In this document: positions 27,961 to 36,970 of the stretch, one piece after another
How positions within the stretch are numbered: the stretch's first letter is position 1
Layout: every line of letters starts with the position of its first letter
NCBI RefSeq assembly: GCF_000263855.1
Contig: NZ_AJWX01000004.1
Span: 62,001 to 126,000, forward strand
Direction of reading: 5' to 3'
DNA from: Pseudomonas sp. M47T1
GTDB lineage: Bacteria > Pseudomonadota > Gammaproteobacteria > Pseudomonadales > Pseudomonadaceae
Length of the DNA: 64,000 bases
Translations under genes and position numbers: made by a program
The notes under the pieces: generated by a model
The model's database searches: none
What the model saw: the letters and a program-made list of their open reading frames with translations, nothing else
What the model was told of the DNA's origin: nothing

Positions 27961-28926
27961 ATGACTCAAAATCGCCCTTGCGCTTCGCCATCCCGTACAC
28001 GCCCTTGGCGCGGTATTGCCGCCCTGGTCATCGGCCTTGCGCTGACCCCGGCAGCCTTTGCTGACGAACCCGCTGCCCAGGCGCACCAGGCTGTACCTGC
28101 TGCCGCTGTTGCCGCGCCCGCCACCCCGGACAGCTCCACGCTGCCAGCCGCACCTGCCGCTGCCGACAATCAGGCTGCCGATGAGGCCGGCGCCGAACCG
28201 GCCGTGGAAACCGGCTTCACCCTGGGCCACGACCTGTCGCCATGGGGCATGTTCCAGAACGCCGACATCATCGTGAAGATCGTCATGATCGGCCTGGCCA
28301 TCGCGTCCATCATCACCTGGACTATCTGGATCGCCAAAGGTTTCGAGCTGATGGGTGCCAAACGCCGTCTGCGCGGCGAAATCGCCCAGCTGAAGAAGGC
28401 CACCACCCTCAAGGCGGCCAGCGACACCGCCAGCAAGGAAGGCACCCTCGCCCACCTGCTGGTGCATGACGCCCTGGAAGAAATGCACCTGTCGGTCAAC
28501 GCTCGCGAGCGCGAAGGTATCAAGGAGCGCGTCAGCTTCCGCCTGGAGCGCCTGGTAGCCGCCTGCGGCCGCAACATGAGCAACGGCACCGGCGTGCTGG
28601 CCACCATCGGCTCCACCGCGCCGTTCGTGGGCCTGTTCGGTACCGTGTGGGGCATCATGAACAGCTTCATCGGCATAGCCAAGACCCAGACCACCAACCT
28701 GGCCGTGGTTGCCCCCGGCATCGCCGAAGCCCTGCTCGCCACCGCCCTGGGCCTGGTCGCGGCAATCCCGGCCGTGGTCATCTACAACGTCTTCGCCCGC
28801 TCCATCGCCGGCTACAAGGCGCAGGTGTCGGACGCTTCCGCCCAGGTATTGCTGCTGGTCAGCCGTGACCTGGACCACCAGCCAGGCGAGCGCACCGCTT
28901 CGCCACACATGGTGAAGGTGGGTTAA
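27961..28926 (+). CDS. exbB: TonB-system proton channel subunit ExbB
   Basis: Protein of 321 residues. An N-terminal signal-like segment and an Ala/Pro-rich periplasmic extension (residues about 35-85) precede three transmembrane helices: VKIVMIGLAIASIITWTIWI, LATIGSTAPFVGLFGTVWGIM and GIAEALLATALGLVAAIPAV. The extension is typical of the long Pseudomonas ExbB. With ExbD it uses the proton gradient to drive TonB. Start at 27961 chosen because it begins the signal-like segment. Confidence 0.95.
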   Translation: MTQNRPCASPSRTRPWRGIAALVIGLALTPAAFADEPAAQAHQAVPAAAVAAPATPDSSTLPAAPAAADNQAADEAGAEPAVETGFTLGHDLSPWGMFQNADIIVKIVMIGLAIASIITWTIWIAKGFELMGAKRRLRGEIAQLKKATTLKAASDTASKEGTLAHLLVHDALEEMHLSVNAREREGIKERVSFRLERLVAACGRNMSNGTGVLATIGSTAPFVGLFGTVWGIMNSFIGIAKTQTTNLAVVAPGIAEALLATALGLVAAIPAVVIYNVFARSIAGYKAQVSDASAQVLLLVSRDLDHQPGERTASPHMVKVG

Positions 28927-28929
28927 TCC

Positions 28930-29355
28930 ATGGGTCTGCACCTCAACGAAGGTGGCGACGACCTCGCCGAGAACCACGAAATCAACGTCACGCCCTTTAT
29001 CGACGTGATGCTGGTGCTGCTGATCATCTTCATGGTGGCCGCGCCGTTGGCCACCGTGGACATCAAGGTCGACCTACCCGCTTCCACGGCCAAACCTGCG
29101 CCCCGGCCGGAAAAGCCGCTGTTCCTCAGCGTCAAGGCTGACCAGAGCCTTTACCTGGGTGACGACAAGGTCGACCGCGCGCAACTGGCCCAGGTGCTCG
29201 ACGCCAAGACCAAAGGCAAGAAAGACACCACCATCTTCTTCCAGGCCGACAAGACCGTCGACTACGGCGACCTGATGGAGGTGATGAACGCCCTGCGCGG
29301 CGCCGGTTACCTGAAAGTCGGCCTGGTGGGCCTCGAGACGGTAGGGAAGAAATGA
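28930..29355 (+). CDS. exbD: TonB-system energy transducer subunit ExbD
   Basis: Protein of 141 residues with one N-terminal membrane helix bearing the proton-path aspartate (INVTPFIDVMLVLLIIFMV) and a periplasmic C-terminal domain. Three bases after exbB; its stop overlaps the tonB start (ATGA). Confidence 0.96.
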   Translation: MGLHLNEGGDDLAENHEINVTPFIDVMLVLLIIFMVAAPLATVDIKVDLPASTAKPAPRPEKPLFLSVKADQSLYLGDDKVDRAQLAQVLDAKTKGKKDTTIFFQADKTVDYGDLMEVMNALRGAGYLKVGLVGLETVGKK

Positions 29356-30095
29356 TCACGACGCGCCAAAAGCTGACGCGTTACGGCGGTAGTCTTGCGG
29401 TGGTGCTGGGGATTCACGCCCTGGCCATCGCCCTGGCGCTCAACTGGCACGCAGCGCCCCCGCCAGAACTGCCTCCCCAGGCAATGATGGTGGAACTGGC
29501 GCCGGTACCGGAAGTGGCGCCGCCGCCACCGCCAAAGGTGATCACGCCGCCAACACCGCCAACGCCGGTGGAAGAGCTGCCGCTGCCCAAGCTGGCCGAG
29601 GCACCCAAGCCGACGATCGCGATTCCCAAGCAGGAAAAGCCCAAGCCCAAGCCAAAGCCACAGCCGCCCAAGCCTGAGAAGAAGCCCGAACCGCCCCAGG
29701 AAACGCCACCGTCCGAGAAGGTGGTGGACACTGCGCCTGCCAAGGACTCCGCGCCGAAAGCACCGGTCGCGCAGCCACAGCTGCCGTCCAACAGCAATGC
29801 ACTGCCCAACTGGCAAGGTGACCTGTTGCGCCATCTGGCCAAGTTCAAGAAGTACCCCGAGGACGCTCGTCGCCGTGGCCTGCAGGGCGTGAACCGCCTG
29901 CGCTTTGTGGTGGACGCCGAAGGCAAGGTACTGTCGTATGAATTGGCCGGTGGGTCAGGCAGCGCGGCGCTGGACCGTGCCACCCTGGACATGATCCGTC
30001 GGGCACAGCCCTTGCCGCCACCGCCCAAGGAGCTGCTGAACAACGGCAGCCTGGAAGTGGTTGCACCGTTTGTCTACTCGTTGGACAAAAGATGA
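29352..30095 (+). CDS. tonB: Energy transducer TonB
   Basis: Protein of 247 residues: N-terminal anchor (SLAVVLGIHALAIALALNW), a long Pro/Lys/Glu-rich spacer near residues 45-125 (repeated PKPKPKPQ and PEKKPEPP) that spans the periplasm, and the C-terminal TonB fold with YPEDARRRGLQGVNRLRFVV. It passes energy to outer-membrane receptors, probably including the siderophore receptor at 44.9 kb. Confidence 0.96.
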   Translation: MITTRQKLTRYGGSLAVVLGIHALAIALALNWHAAPPPELPPQAMMVELAPVPEVAPPPPPKVITPPTPPTPVEELPLPKLAEAPKPTIAIPKQEKPKPKPKPQPPKPEKKPEPPQETPPSEKVVDTAPAKDSAPKAPVAQPQLPSNSNALPNWQGDLLRHLAKFKKYPEDARRRGLQGVNRLRFVVDAEGKVLSYELAGGSGSAALDRATLDMIRRAQPLPPPPKELLNNGSLEVVAPFVYSLDKR

Positions 30096-30188
30096 ATATC
30101 TGTTTCTGACATACAGATGCAACCTTGATAACGTGCGTCTATCGATTGCAGCCGCTATGCTGGGCTCGCAACTTCATGGACGCACGTT

Positions 30189-31121
30189 ATGACTCTCACA
30201 GAATTGCGCTACATCGTCACCCTCGCCCAGGAGCAGCACTTCGGCCACGCCGCCGAGCGTTGCCATGTCAGCCAGCCGACTTTGTCGGTGGGGGTCAAAA
30301 AACTCGAAGATGAACTGGGTGTGCTTATTTTCGAGCGCAGCAAGAGCGCCGTGCGCCTCACCCCGGTGGGTGAAGGTATAGTAGCCCAGGCCCAGAAGGT
30401 CCTCGAACAGGCCCAGGGTATCCGCGAGCTGGCCCAGGCCGGCAAGAACCAGCTGACTGCGCCGCTCAAGGTCGGTGCCATCTACACCGTCGGCCCTTAT
30501 CTGTTCCCGCACCTTATTCCGCAACTGCACCGGGTAGCCCCGCAGATGCCGTTGTACATCGAAGAGAACTTCACTCACATCCTGCGCGACAAGTTGCGCA
30601 ACGGCGAACTGGACGCAGTGATCATTGCCCTGCCGTTCAACGAAGCCGACGTACTGACGCTGCCACTCTATGACGAACCCTTCTATGTGCTGATGCCCGC
30701 CGGGCACCCCTGGACCCAGAAGGAAACCATCGATTCGTCGCTGCTCAATGACAAGAGCCTGTTGCTGCTGGGTGAAGGCCACTGCTTCCGCGACCAGGTG
30801 CTCGAAGCCTGCCCCACGCTGGTGAAGGGTACCGAAGGCGCTAAGCACACCACGGTGGAGTCCAGCTCGCTGGAAACCATCCGTCACATGGTTGCCTCGG
30901 GCCTGGGCGTGTCGATCCTGCCGCTGTCCGCCGTGCACAGCCATCATTATGCCCCGGGCATCATCGATGTACGGCCACTGACGCCACCGTCGCCATTCCG
31001 CACCGTGGCCATCGCCTGGCGCGCCAGCTTTCCGCGACCCAAGGCCATCGAGATCCTCGCCGACTCCATTCGCCTGTGCTCCGTGGCCAAGCCGACAGCG
31101 TTGAGCAAAGTTGCGACATGA
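30189..31121 (+). CDS. oxyR: LysR-type peroxide sensor OxyR
   Basis: Protein of 310 residues. The N-terminal helix-turn-helix starts MTLTELRYIVTLAQEQHFGH; the redox cysteines are visible in GEGHCFRDQVLEAC (about residues 199 and 208). These form the disulfide that switches on catalase and alkyl-hydroperoxide reductase genes. Its stop overlaps the recG start (ATGA), the usual Pseudomonas oxyR-recG operon. Confidence 0.96.
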   Translation: MTLTELRYIVTLAQEQHFGHAAERCHVSQPTLSVGVKKLEDELGVLIFERSKSAVRLTPVGEGIVAQAQKVLEQAQGIRELAQAGKNQLTAPLKVGAIYTVGPYLFPHLIPQLHRVAPQMPLYIEENFTHILRDKLRNGELDAVIIALPFNEADVLTLPLYDEPFYVLMPAGHPWTQKETIDSSLLNDKSLLLLGEGHCFRDQVLEACPTLVKGTEGAKHTTVESSSLETIRHMVASGLGVSILPLSAVHSHHYAPGIIDVRPLTPPSPFRTVAIAWRASFPRPKAIEILADSIRLCSVAKPTALSKVAT

Positions 31122-33193
31122 CCGAGCTGTCCAACGTATCGGTCACGGCCCTCAAGGGCATCGGCGAAGCCATGGCCGAGAAGCTGACCAAGGTCGGCCT
31201 GGAAAACCTGCAGGATGTGCTGTTCCACCTGCCCCTGCGCTATCAGGACCGCACCCGCGTGGTGCCCATCGGCGCCTTGCGCCCGGGCCAGGACGCGGTG
31301 ATCGAAGGTGTGGTCAGTGGCGCCGACGTGGCCATGGGCAAGCGCCGCAGCCTGCTGGTGCGCCTGGGTGACGGCACCGGCTCGCTGAGCCTGCGCTTCT
31401 ATCATTTCAGCAACGCCCAGAAAGAAGCGCTCAAACGCGGTACGCACTTGCGCTGTTATGGCGAGGCACGCCCCGGCGCCTCCGGCCTGGAGATCTACCA
31501 CCCCGAATACCGCGCCCTGACCGGTGACGAACCGGAACCGGTGGAACAGACCCTCACGCCCATCTACCCCACCACCGAAGGGCTGACCCAGGCGCGCCTG
31601 CGCCAACTGTCGCAGCAAGCCCTGGCGCTGCTGGGGCCGCGCACCCTGCCCGACTGGCTGCCGGCCGAGCTGGCCCGCGAACATCAATTGGCGCCGCTGG
31701 ACGAAGCCATTCGCTACCTGCATCACCCGCCACCCGATGCCGACCTGGAAGAGCTGGCCGTGGGGCACCACTGGGCCCAGCATCGCCTGGCGTTCGAAGA
31801 GCTGCTGACCCACCAGTTGTCGCAGCAACGCCTGCGCGAAAGCCTGCGCGCCCTGCGTGCGCCGGCGCTGCCCAAGGCCAGCCGCCTGCCTGGGCAATAC
31901 TTGGCCAACCTGGGCTTCGCACCTACGGGCGCCCAGCAACGCGTAGGCCAGGAAATTGCCTACGACCTCAGCCAGCGCGAGCCCATGCTACGCCTGGTGC
32001 AGGGCGACGTGGGCGCCGGCAAGACGGTTGTTGCGGCGCTGGCCGCCCTGCAAGCGCTGGAGGCCGGCTACCAGGTGGCTCTTATGGCCCCTACCGAAAT
32101 TCTTGCCGAACAGCACTTCATCACCTTCAAGCGCTGGCTCGAACCCTTGGGTATCGAAGTGGCGTGGCTGGCTGGCAAGCTCAAGGGCAAGACGCGCGTC
32201 GCCTCCCTGGAACAGATCGCCGGTGGCGCCCCCATGGTGGTGGGCACACATGCGCTGTTCCAGGATGAGGTGAAGTTCGCCAACCTGGCCCTGGTGATCA
32301 TCGACGAACAGCACCGCTTCGGTGTTCAACAGCGCCTGGCCCTGCGCCAGAAAGGTGTGGGCGGGCGCATGTGCCCCCACCAACTGATCATGACCGCCAC
32401 GCCCATCCCGCGCACCCTGGCCATGAGCGCCTATGCGGATCTGGACACCTCGATCCTTGACGAGCTGCCGCCCGGCCGTACTCCGGTCAACACCGTGCTG
32501 GTAGCCGACAGTCGGCGCATTGAAGTAGTCGAGCGGGTTCGCGCCGCCTGTGCCGAAGGCCGCCAGGCCTACTGGGTGTGCACGCTGATCGAGGAATCCG
32601 AAGAGCTGACCTGCCAGGCGGCGCAAACCACCTTCGAGGAACTGACCAGCGCGCTCGGCGAGCTGCGCGTAGGCTTGATCCACGGGCGCATGAAGCCGGC
32701 GGAGAAAGCCGCCATCATGGCGATGTTCAAGGCCGGTGAGCTGCAACTGCTGGTCGCCACCACGGTGATCGAAGTCGGTGTGGACGTTCCCAACGCCAGC
32801 CTGATGATCATCGAAAACCCTGAACGCCTGGGCCTGGCGCAATTGCACCAGTTGCGCGGCCGAGTGGGCCGAGGCAGCGCGGCCAGCCATTGCGTGCTGC
32901 TGTATCACCCGCCGCTGTCGCAAATTGGCCGCGAGCGCCTGGGTATCATGCGTGAAACCAACGATGGGTTTGTCATTGCCGAAAAAGACCTGCAACTGCG
33001 CGGGCCTGGCGAAATGCTCGGTACACGACAGACCGGTTTGCTACAGTTCAAGGTGGCTGACCTCATGCGTGACGCCGACCTTCTCCCCGCCGTAAGGGAT
33101 GCGGCCCAGACCTTGCTTTCGCAATGGCCAGCACACGTCGACCCGTTGCTGAACCGCTGGCTGCGTCACGGCCAGCAATATGGCCAGGTATGA
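31118..33193 (+). CDS. recG: ATP-dependent DNA helicase RecG
   Basis: Protein of 691 residues: N-terminal wedge/OB region (PLRYQDRTRVVPIGAL), Walker A GDVGAGKTVVA near residue 296, Walker B IIDEQHRFGV, motif III MTATPIPRTLA and the C-terminal helicase motifs ATTVIEVGVDVPNA and QLRGRVGRG. It remodels stalled replication forks and D-loops. Start placed at ATG 31118, which overlaps the oxyR stop. Confidence 0.97.
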   Translation: MTELSNVSVTALKGIGEAMAEKLTKVGLENLQDVLFHLPLRYQDRTRVVPIGALRPGQDAVIEGVVSGADVAMGKRRSLLVRLGDGTGSLSLRFYHFSNAQKEALKRGTHLRCYGEARPGASGLEIYHPEYRALTGDEPEPVEQTLTPIYPTTEGLTQARLRQLSQQALALLGPRTLPDWLPAELAREHQLAPLDEAIRYLHHPPPDADLEELAVGHHWAQHRLAFEELLTHQLSQQRLRESLRALRAPALPKASRLPGQYLANLGFAPTGAQQRVGQEIAYDLSQREPMLRLVQGDVGAGKTVVAALAALQALEAGYQVALMAPTEILAEQHFITFKRWLEPLGIEVAWLAGKLKGKTRVASLEQIAGGAPMVVGTHALFQDEVKFANLALVIIDEQHRFGVQQRLALRQKGVGGRMCPHQLIMTATPIPRTLAMSAYADLDTSILDELPPGRTPVNTVLVADSRRIEVVERVRAACAEGRQAYWVCTLIEESEELTCQAAQTTFEELTSALGELRVGLIHGRMKPAEKAAIMAMFKAGELQLLVATTVIEVGVDVPNASLMIIENPERLGLAQLHQLRGRVGRGSAASHCVLLYHPPLSQIGRERLGIMRETNDGFVIAEKDLQLRGPGEMLGTRQTGLLQFKVADLMRDADLLPAVRDAAQTLLSQWPAHVDPLLNRWLRHGQQYGQV

Positions 33194-33283
33194 CTCCCGG
33201 ACAAAAAAGACTTGGCACGATGGATCCAGCAGCGCTCGCAAGCTGGGTATACTGTCGGCCAAGTAAGCATATGGATACAGACC

Positions 33284-34684
33284 ATGACTGAAGTTGCCCT
33301 GGACACCGCAACCCCGCACACCCCGTCTGTCATTCAGTTGATGCTGGGGAAGTTGGGTATCAGCTACCGCGAGGTGCTTGATCACCCACAACTGAACCCG
33401 GCCCGCAAGGTTCAGGCAGTGCTGCTCAACGATGCGGTGGGCGCACTCATGGTGCTGTTTCCACAGAACCATCTGCTGGACCTCAACCGCCTGGCCGAAC
33501 TGACCGGCCGCAGGCTCACCGCCGTACCGCTCGACCGCATGGAAAAAATGCTCGGCAAGCACGAGCTGGCGCAATTGCCCGGCCTTCCCGCGCTGACCAG
33601 CTCGCCTTGCCTGTACGAAGAGCAACTGCTCAACGAGGGTGACCTGCTGATCCATTCGGGGCAGGCCGGCCTGCTGTTGGAAATCTCGCGCGATGACTTC
33701 AAGAAGATGCTCAGCAAGGCCAGCGCGGGCAATTTTGGCGAGCCGCTGACCAGCATTCGTCCCAACCTTGACCGCCCTGATGACGACCGCAAGGAAATCA
33801 CCCAGGCGGTGCAGGTGTTCACGGCGCGGCGCATCCAGCAGCGCCTGGAAGCCACCATCGAGATCCCGCCGCTGGCGGAAACCGCGCAGAAAATAATCAA
33901 ACTGCGTGTGGACCCCAACGCCACGATCGATGACATTACCGGCGTGGTAGAAACCGATCCTGCCCTGGCCGCGCAAGTGGTCAGCTGGGCGGCTTCGCCC
34001 TACTACGCATCGCCCGGCAAGATCCGTTCGGTGGAAGACGCCATCGTCCGCGTGCTGGGCTTCGACCTGGTGATCAACCTGGCGCTGGGGCTGGCACTGG
34101 GCAAGACCCTCAGCCTGCCCAAAGACCAGCCACAGCACGCCACGCCGTACTGGCAGCAGTCGATCTACACCGCGGCGGTCATCGAAGGGCTGACCCGCGC
34201 CATCCCGCGCGCGCAACGCCCGGAAACCGGGCTCACGTACCTGGCGGGCCTGCTGCACAACTTCGGCTACCTGCTGCTGGCGCATGTGTTTCCACCGCAC
34301 TTCTCGCTGATCTGCCGCCACCTTGAGGTCAACCCGCACCTGTGCCACAGCTATGTGGAACAGCACCTGCTGGGCATTACCCGCGAGCAGATCGGTGCCT
34401 GGCTAATGCGTTTCTGGGACATGCCTGAAGAACTGGCCGGCGCCCTGCGCTTCCAGCACGACCCCAGCTACGACGGCGACTACGCCCAGTACCCCAACCT
34501 GGTATGCCTGGCCGTGCGGTTGCTGCGTAGCCGCGGCATTGGTTCGGGCGCCGACGAAGGCATCCCGGACGAGCTGCTAGAGCGCCTGGGCCTGAGCCGC
34601 GAAAAGGCTGAAGATGTGGTCAGCAAAGTGCTGGACGCCGAGGTGCTGCTGCGCGAGCTGGCCTCGCAGTTTACCCAGCACTGA
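33284..34684 (+). CDS. YbaK-like / HDOD-domain signalling protein
   Basis: Protein of 466 residues. Residues about 10-150 resemble the YbaK/aminoacyl-tRNA deacylase fold (ISYREVLDHPQLNPARKVQA, LLNDAVGALMVLFPQN, ELTGRRLTAVP). Residues about 195-400 form an HDOD domain (PPLAETAQKIIKLRVDPNAT, GLLHNFGYLLLAHVFP), a relative of HD-GYP domains without a catalytic metal site. HDOD proteins act in motility, biofilm and stress signalling; the role here is unknown. Start 33284 (MTEVALDTATP) preferred over 33212. Confidence 0.85.
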   Translation: MTEVALDTATPHTPSVIQLMLGKLGISYREVLDHPQLNPARKVQAVLLNDAVGALMVLFPQNHLLDLNRLAELTGRRLTAVPLDRMEKMLGKHELAQLPGLPALTSSPCLYEEQLLNEGDLLIHSGQAGLLLEISRDDFKKMLSKASAGNFGEPLTSIRPNLDRPDDDRKEITQAVQVFTARRIQQRLEATIEIPPLAETAQKIIKLRVDPNATIDDITGVVETDPALAAQVVSWAASPYYASPGKIRSVEDAIVRVLGFDLVINLALGLALGKTLSLPKDQPQHATPYWQQSIYTAAVIEGLTRAIPRAQRPETGLTYLAGLLHNFGYLLLAHVFPPHFSLICRHLEVNPHLCHSYVEQHLLGITREQIGAWLMRFWDMPEELAGALRFQHDPSYDGDYAQYPNLVCLAVRLLRSRGIGSGADEGIPDELLERLGLSREKAEDVVSKVLDAEVLLRELASQFTQH

Positions 34685-34700
34685 TACACAGCGAACCTGT

Positions 34701-34799
34701 GGAGCTGCCGCACGCTGCGAAGGCCCGCACTGCGGGCCGGCGTTCGGCCTATCACCGATGAAGGTCCTGCTGACCTTTTCGCAGCCTTTCGGCAGCTCC
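34701..34799. repeat. ~100-bp inverted repeat (GGAGCTGCCG...CGGCAGCTCC), copy 1 of accessory region
   Basis: Ends GGAGCTGCCG and CGGCAGCTCC are exact complements; inner parts also pair (GCTGCGAAGG / TTTTCGCAGC). Between convergent genes at the edge of the accessory region. Confidence 0.8.
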
Positions 34800-34849
34800 G
34801 GCACATGCTCTGCAGCGGGGCCTGCGGCTGCGGCTACATTTGCCTTGGC

Positions 34850-35221
34850 TTACTTCTTCTTCGGTTTCAGGTACTTCATCACGCCCTGGAACCAGATCAC
34901 CAGCGCCGGGTTGCCCTTGATCTGGATGGTCTTGTCCTGAATGCCCTGCATGAACGCCAACTGCTTGTTGCGCGCCTGCAAGGTTTCATAACCAAATGTT
35001 GCGTCCTTGAAGGCGATGGCAAAGGCCGGCTCGGCGACCTTGCCACTCTTACTGGTCACGCGCATGTCCTTGACGATGAAATGCCGGGCGATCGTGCCGT
35101 CCAGTGTCTGTAACTGGAACACAAGGTCACGATCCTTGAGTTGCTGACTGAACGCAGGGTTGTTGCGACTGGCACGGGCCATCAGAAAACCCATGGCCCA
35201 GAGCAGAAAGCGAAACTTCAT
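34850..35221 (-). CDS. Small SCP2-like protein
   Basis: Protein of 123 residues with an N-terminal hydrophobic stretch (MKFRFLLWAMGFLMARA). The rest (VFQLQTLDGTIARHFIVKDM, FAIAFKDATFGYETL, GNPALVIWFQGVMKYL) has the pattern of SCP2 sterol-carrier-like domains. Function unknown in bacteria. ATG 35221 has a GAGGCG box; a GTG two codons earlier is less likely. Confidence 0.65.
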   Translation of the reverse strand: MKFRFLLWAMGFLMARASRNNPAFSQQLKDRDLVFQLQTLDGTIARHFIVKDMRVTSKSGKVAEPAFAIAFKDATFGYETLQARNKQLAFMQGIQDKTIQIKGNPALVIWFQGVMKYLKPKKK

Positions 35222-35559
35222 GTACACGCCTCAAAAGTAATGTGTGCGACGGCAGCAGTGTACACCAGCACAATTGCATATTTTATGCATTTCACCCTCG
35301 ATTAGTCGTTTTTAGACGCGTGATCGACGATTTATAGCCACGTCGCAAGGCGCAACAAACTACCGCGGCCACTACCTTCCATTGTCCTGTGAAGTCCGTC
35401 ACGATAAGCGCTCAAACGGGGGGGAATGCACCTGACACCTGTACGATTCATGCCGTACAAATAAACACCCGCCACACCCGTTTGACAGCCAGGCCGGGGG
35501 CCACTAGCTTTCATTGGATCCTTTACATATTTCGTTACAACTGATCAGGTACGCCGATC
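35222..35559. other. Divergent intergenic region before the GntR gene
   Basis: About 338 bases with no gene. It contains the perfect inverted repeat TGTACG-N8-CGTACA (35440-35459) and a moderately AT-rich segment near 35520-35545. Confidence 0.6.
35440..35459. promoter_or_regulatory. Palindromic putative operator upstream of the GntR gene
   Basis: TGTACG-ATTCATGC-CGTACA, a perfect 6+6 inverted repeat about 100 bases before the GntR-family gene. Many FCD-type regulators bind such sites at their own promoters; binding here is inference. Confidence 0.4.
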
Positions 35560-36249
35560 GTGACAGCCAAAAAGTCGTTGAGCACCATTCTGGTCAGCGA
35601 GCAGGTTCCCGCCCACCTTGCTCGCTCAGTCATCGAGGAGAAACTGCGAAGCGCCATTCTGGACGGCCGACTACCAGCAGGCATGGCCCTGCGACAACAG
35701 GAACTGGCCACGCTGTTCGGCGTCAGCCGCATGCCCGTTCGCGAAGCCCTGCGCCAGCTTGAAGCACAATCGCTGCTCAAGGTCGTGATGCACAAGGGTG
35801 CCGTGGTGGCACCGTTGATCGGCGAGGATGCCGTTGATACCTACAACTTGCGCCTGCTGCTGGAAACCGAGGCACTGCGCCAGTCCATTCCCAACCTCAC
35901 GCCGGAGCACATCGGTGCCGCACGGCGCTATATCGACCAGCTCGACACCGAGACCAACCTCAGCGAGCTCGGCCGCCTCAACCGCCTGTTCCACATGGAA
36001 CTGTACGCCGGCACCAGCAACCGCAAGCTGTTGCGCCTGATCGAACACGAACTCAACGAAGAAGAACGGTTCCTGCGCTTCCACCTGTCGACCATGGGCC
36101 TGGGCAAACCCACCCAGCAAGACCACATCGAGCTGGTCGACGCCGTGCACGATCGTGACATCGAACGCGCCGTCAAAGTGCTCCAGCATCACCTGACCAA
36201 CGCTTCAAATACCATCCGGCACTATTTGGACACACGCGAGCCGGACTGA
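35560..36249 (+). CDS. GntR-family regulator, FadR/FCD subgroup
   Basis: Protein of 229 residues. Residues about 20-85 are a GntR winged helix (VIEEKLRSAILDGRLPAGMA, LATLFGVSRMPVREALRQLE). Residues about 90-220 are an all-helical FCD effector domain (YNLRLLLETEALRQSIPNLT, FHMELYAGTSNRKLLRLIE, DHIELVDAVHDRDIERAVK). The FCD domain binds small carboxylates, often with a metal held by Asp and His residues. It starts the accessory block and lies 73 bases upstream of the thioesterase gene, so it may control the thioesterase and pvf genes; no target is proven. Confidence 0.88.
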   Translation: MTAKKSLSTILVSEQVPAHLARSVIEEKLRSAILDGRLPAGMALRQQELATLFGVSRMPVREALRQLEAQSLLKVVMHKGAVVAPLIGEDAVDTYNLRLLLETEALRQSIPNLTPEHIGAARRYIDQLDTETNLSELGRLNRLFHMELYAGTSNRKLLRLIEHELNEEERFLRFHLSTMGLGKPTQQDHIELVDAVHDRDIERAVKVLQHHLTNASNTIRHYLDTREPD

Positions 36250-36322
36250 ACGGCTGCCGCGCCCAGGGAGGCAGCGCGGCACAAGGAACCACAGGCCCGA
36301 TCACCCGGGCATAGGAACCCCA

Positions 36323-36970
36323 GTGCACGCTGAAGGCAATCAGTGGTTGATGGTCGCAAACTCCGGGCAGCCGGCGCTGATGCGCCTGATCTGCTTTTCC
36401 TGCCCCGGCAGCGATCCGCAGCAAACGCTGGAGTGGGCCAGCGACCTTGATGATCACATCGAATTGGTATCGGTATGCCTGCCCGGGCACGGTTCGCGCA
36501 GCGATGAAATGGCGCTGCAGGAATGGCCAAGCCTGCTGGAGCAGACGTTTGCCCAACTCAAGCCACTGCTGGCCGAGCCCCATGCCCTGCTCGGCCATTG
36601 CCTGGGTGGCAGCATTGCCTATGAAATCGCCAAGCGCGCGTCCCGTGCATTCCCCGGGCAAACCCGTCACCTGTTCATCGCCGGCTGCCGCAGCCCCAAC
36701 AGCCAGGTGCGCGCACCGCGGCAGCACGCAAACCTGCTTCTGTCCGACTCATGGTCGGATACCCTCGGCCATTCCCTGGATGTTCCCCTGACGGCACTCT
36801 ATGGCACTGATGACACATTAGATCCACTGACCGACATGTTGCCCTGGGGGCATTTCACTCAACGCGAATTCGAGTTGATCGAACTGTGCGGCGATCACTT
36901 CTTCCTGCATAACCAGCGTCACCGCCTGCTGCACATCATCAACACCCACCTGGGCTTACTCAGCCGCTGA
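36323..36970 (+). CDS. Stand-alone (type II) thioesterase with cysteine nucleophile
   Basis: About 215 residues from GTG 36323 (AGGAA upstream), of the alpha/beta-hydrolase type II thioesterase family: LICFSCPGSDPQQTLEWASD at the N-terminus, the nucleophile elbow LLGHCLGGSIAYEIAKRA near residue 92, the acid loop YGTDDTLDP and the histidine in CGDHFFLHN. In the family the elbow is GHSxG; here the codon is TGC, giving Cys. Such enzymes free stalled carrier proteins of nonribosomal peptide synthetases or release products. It precedes the pvf-type cluster on the same strand but is separated from it by 532 bases, so a separate promoter for pvf is likely. Confidence 0.8.
   Translation: MHAEGNQWLMVANSGQPALMRLICFSCPGSDPQQTLEWASDLDDHIELVSVCLPGHGSRSDEMALQEWPSLLEQTFAQLKPLLAEPHALLGHCLGGSIAYEIAKRASRAFPGQTRHLFIAGCRSPNSQVRAPRQHANLLLSDSWSDTLGHSLDVPLTALYGTDDTLDPLTDMLPWGHFTQREFELIELCGDHFFLHNQRHRLLHIINTHLGLLSR

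Noticed and set aside
33041..34366. 441-codon minus-strand frame across recG end and the HDOD gene
   Set aside because: It crosses two real genes and shows no protein motifs.
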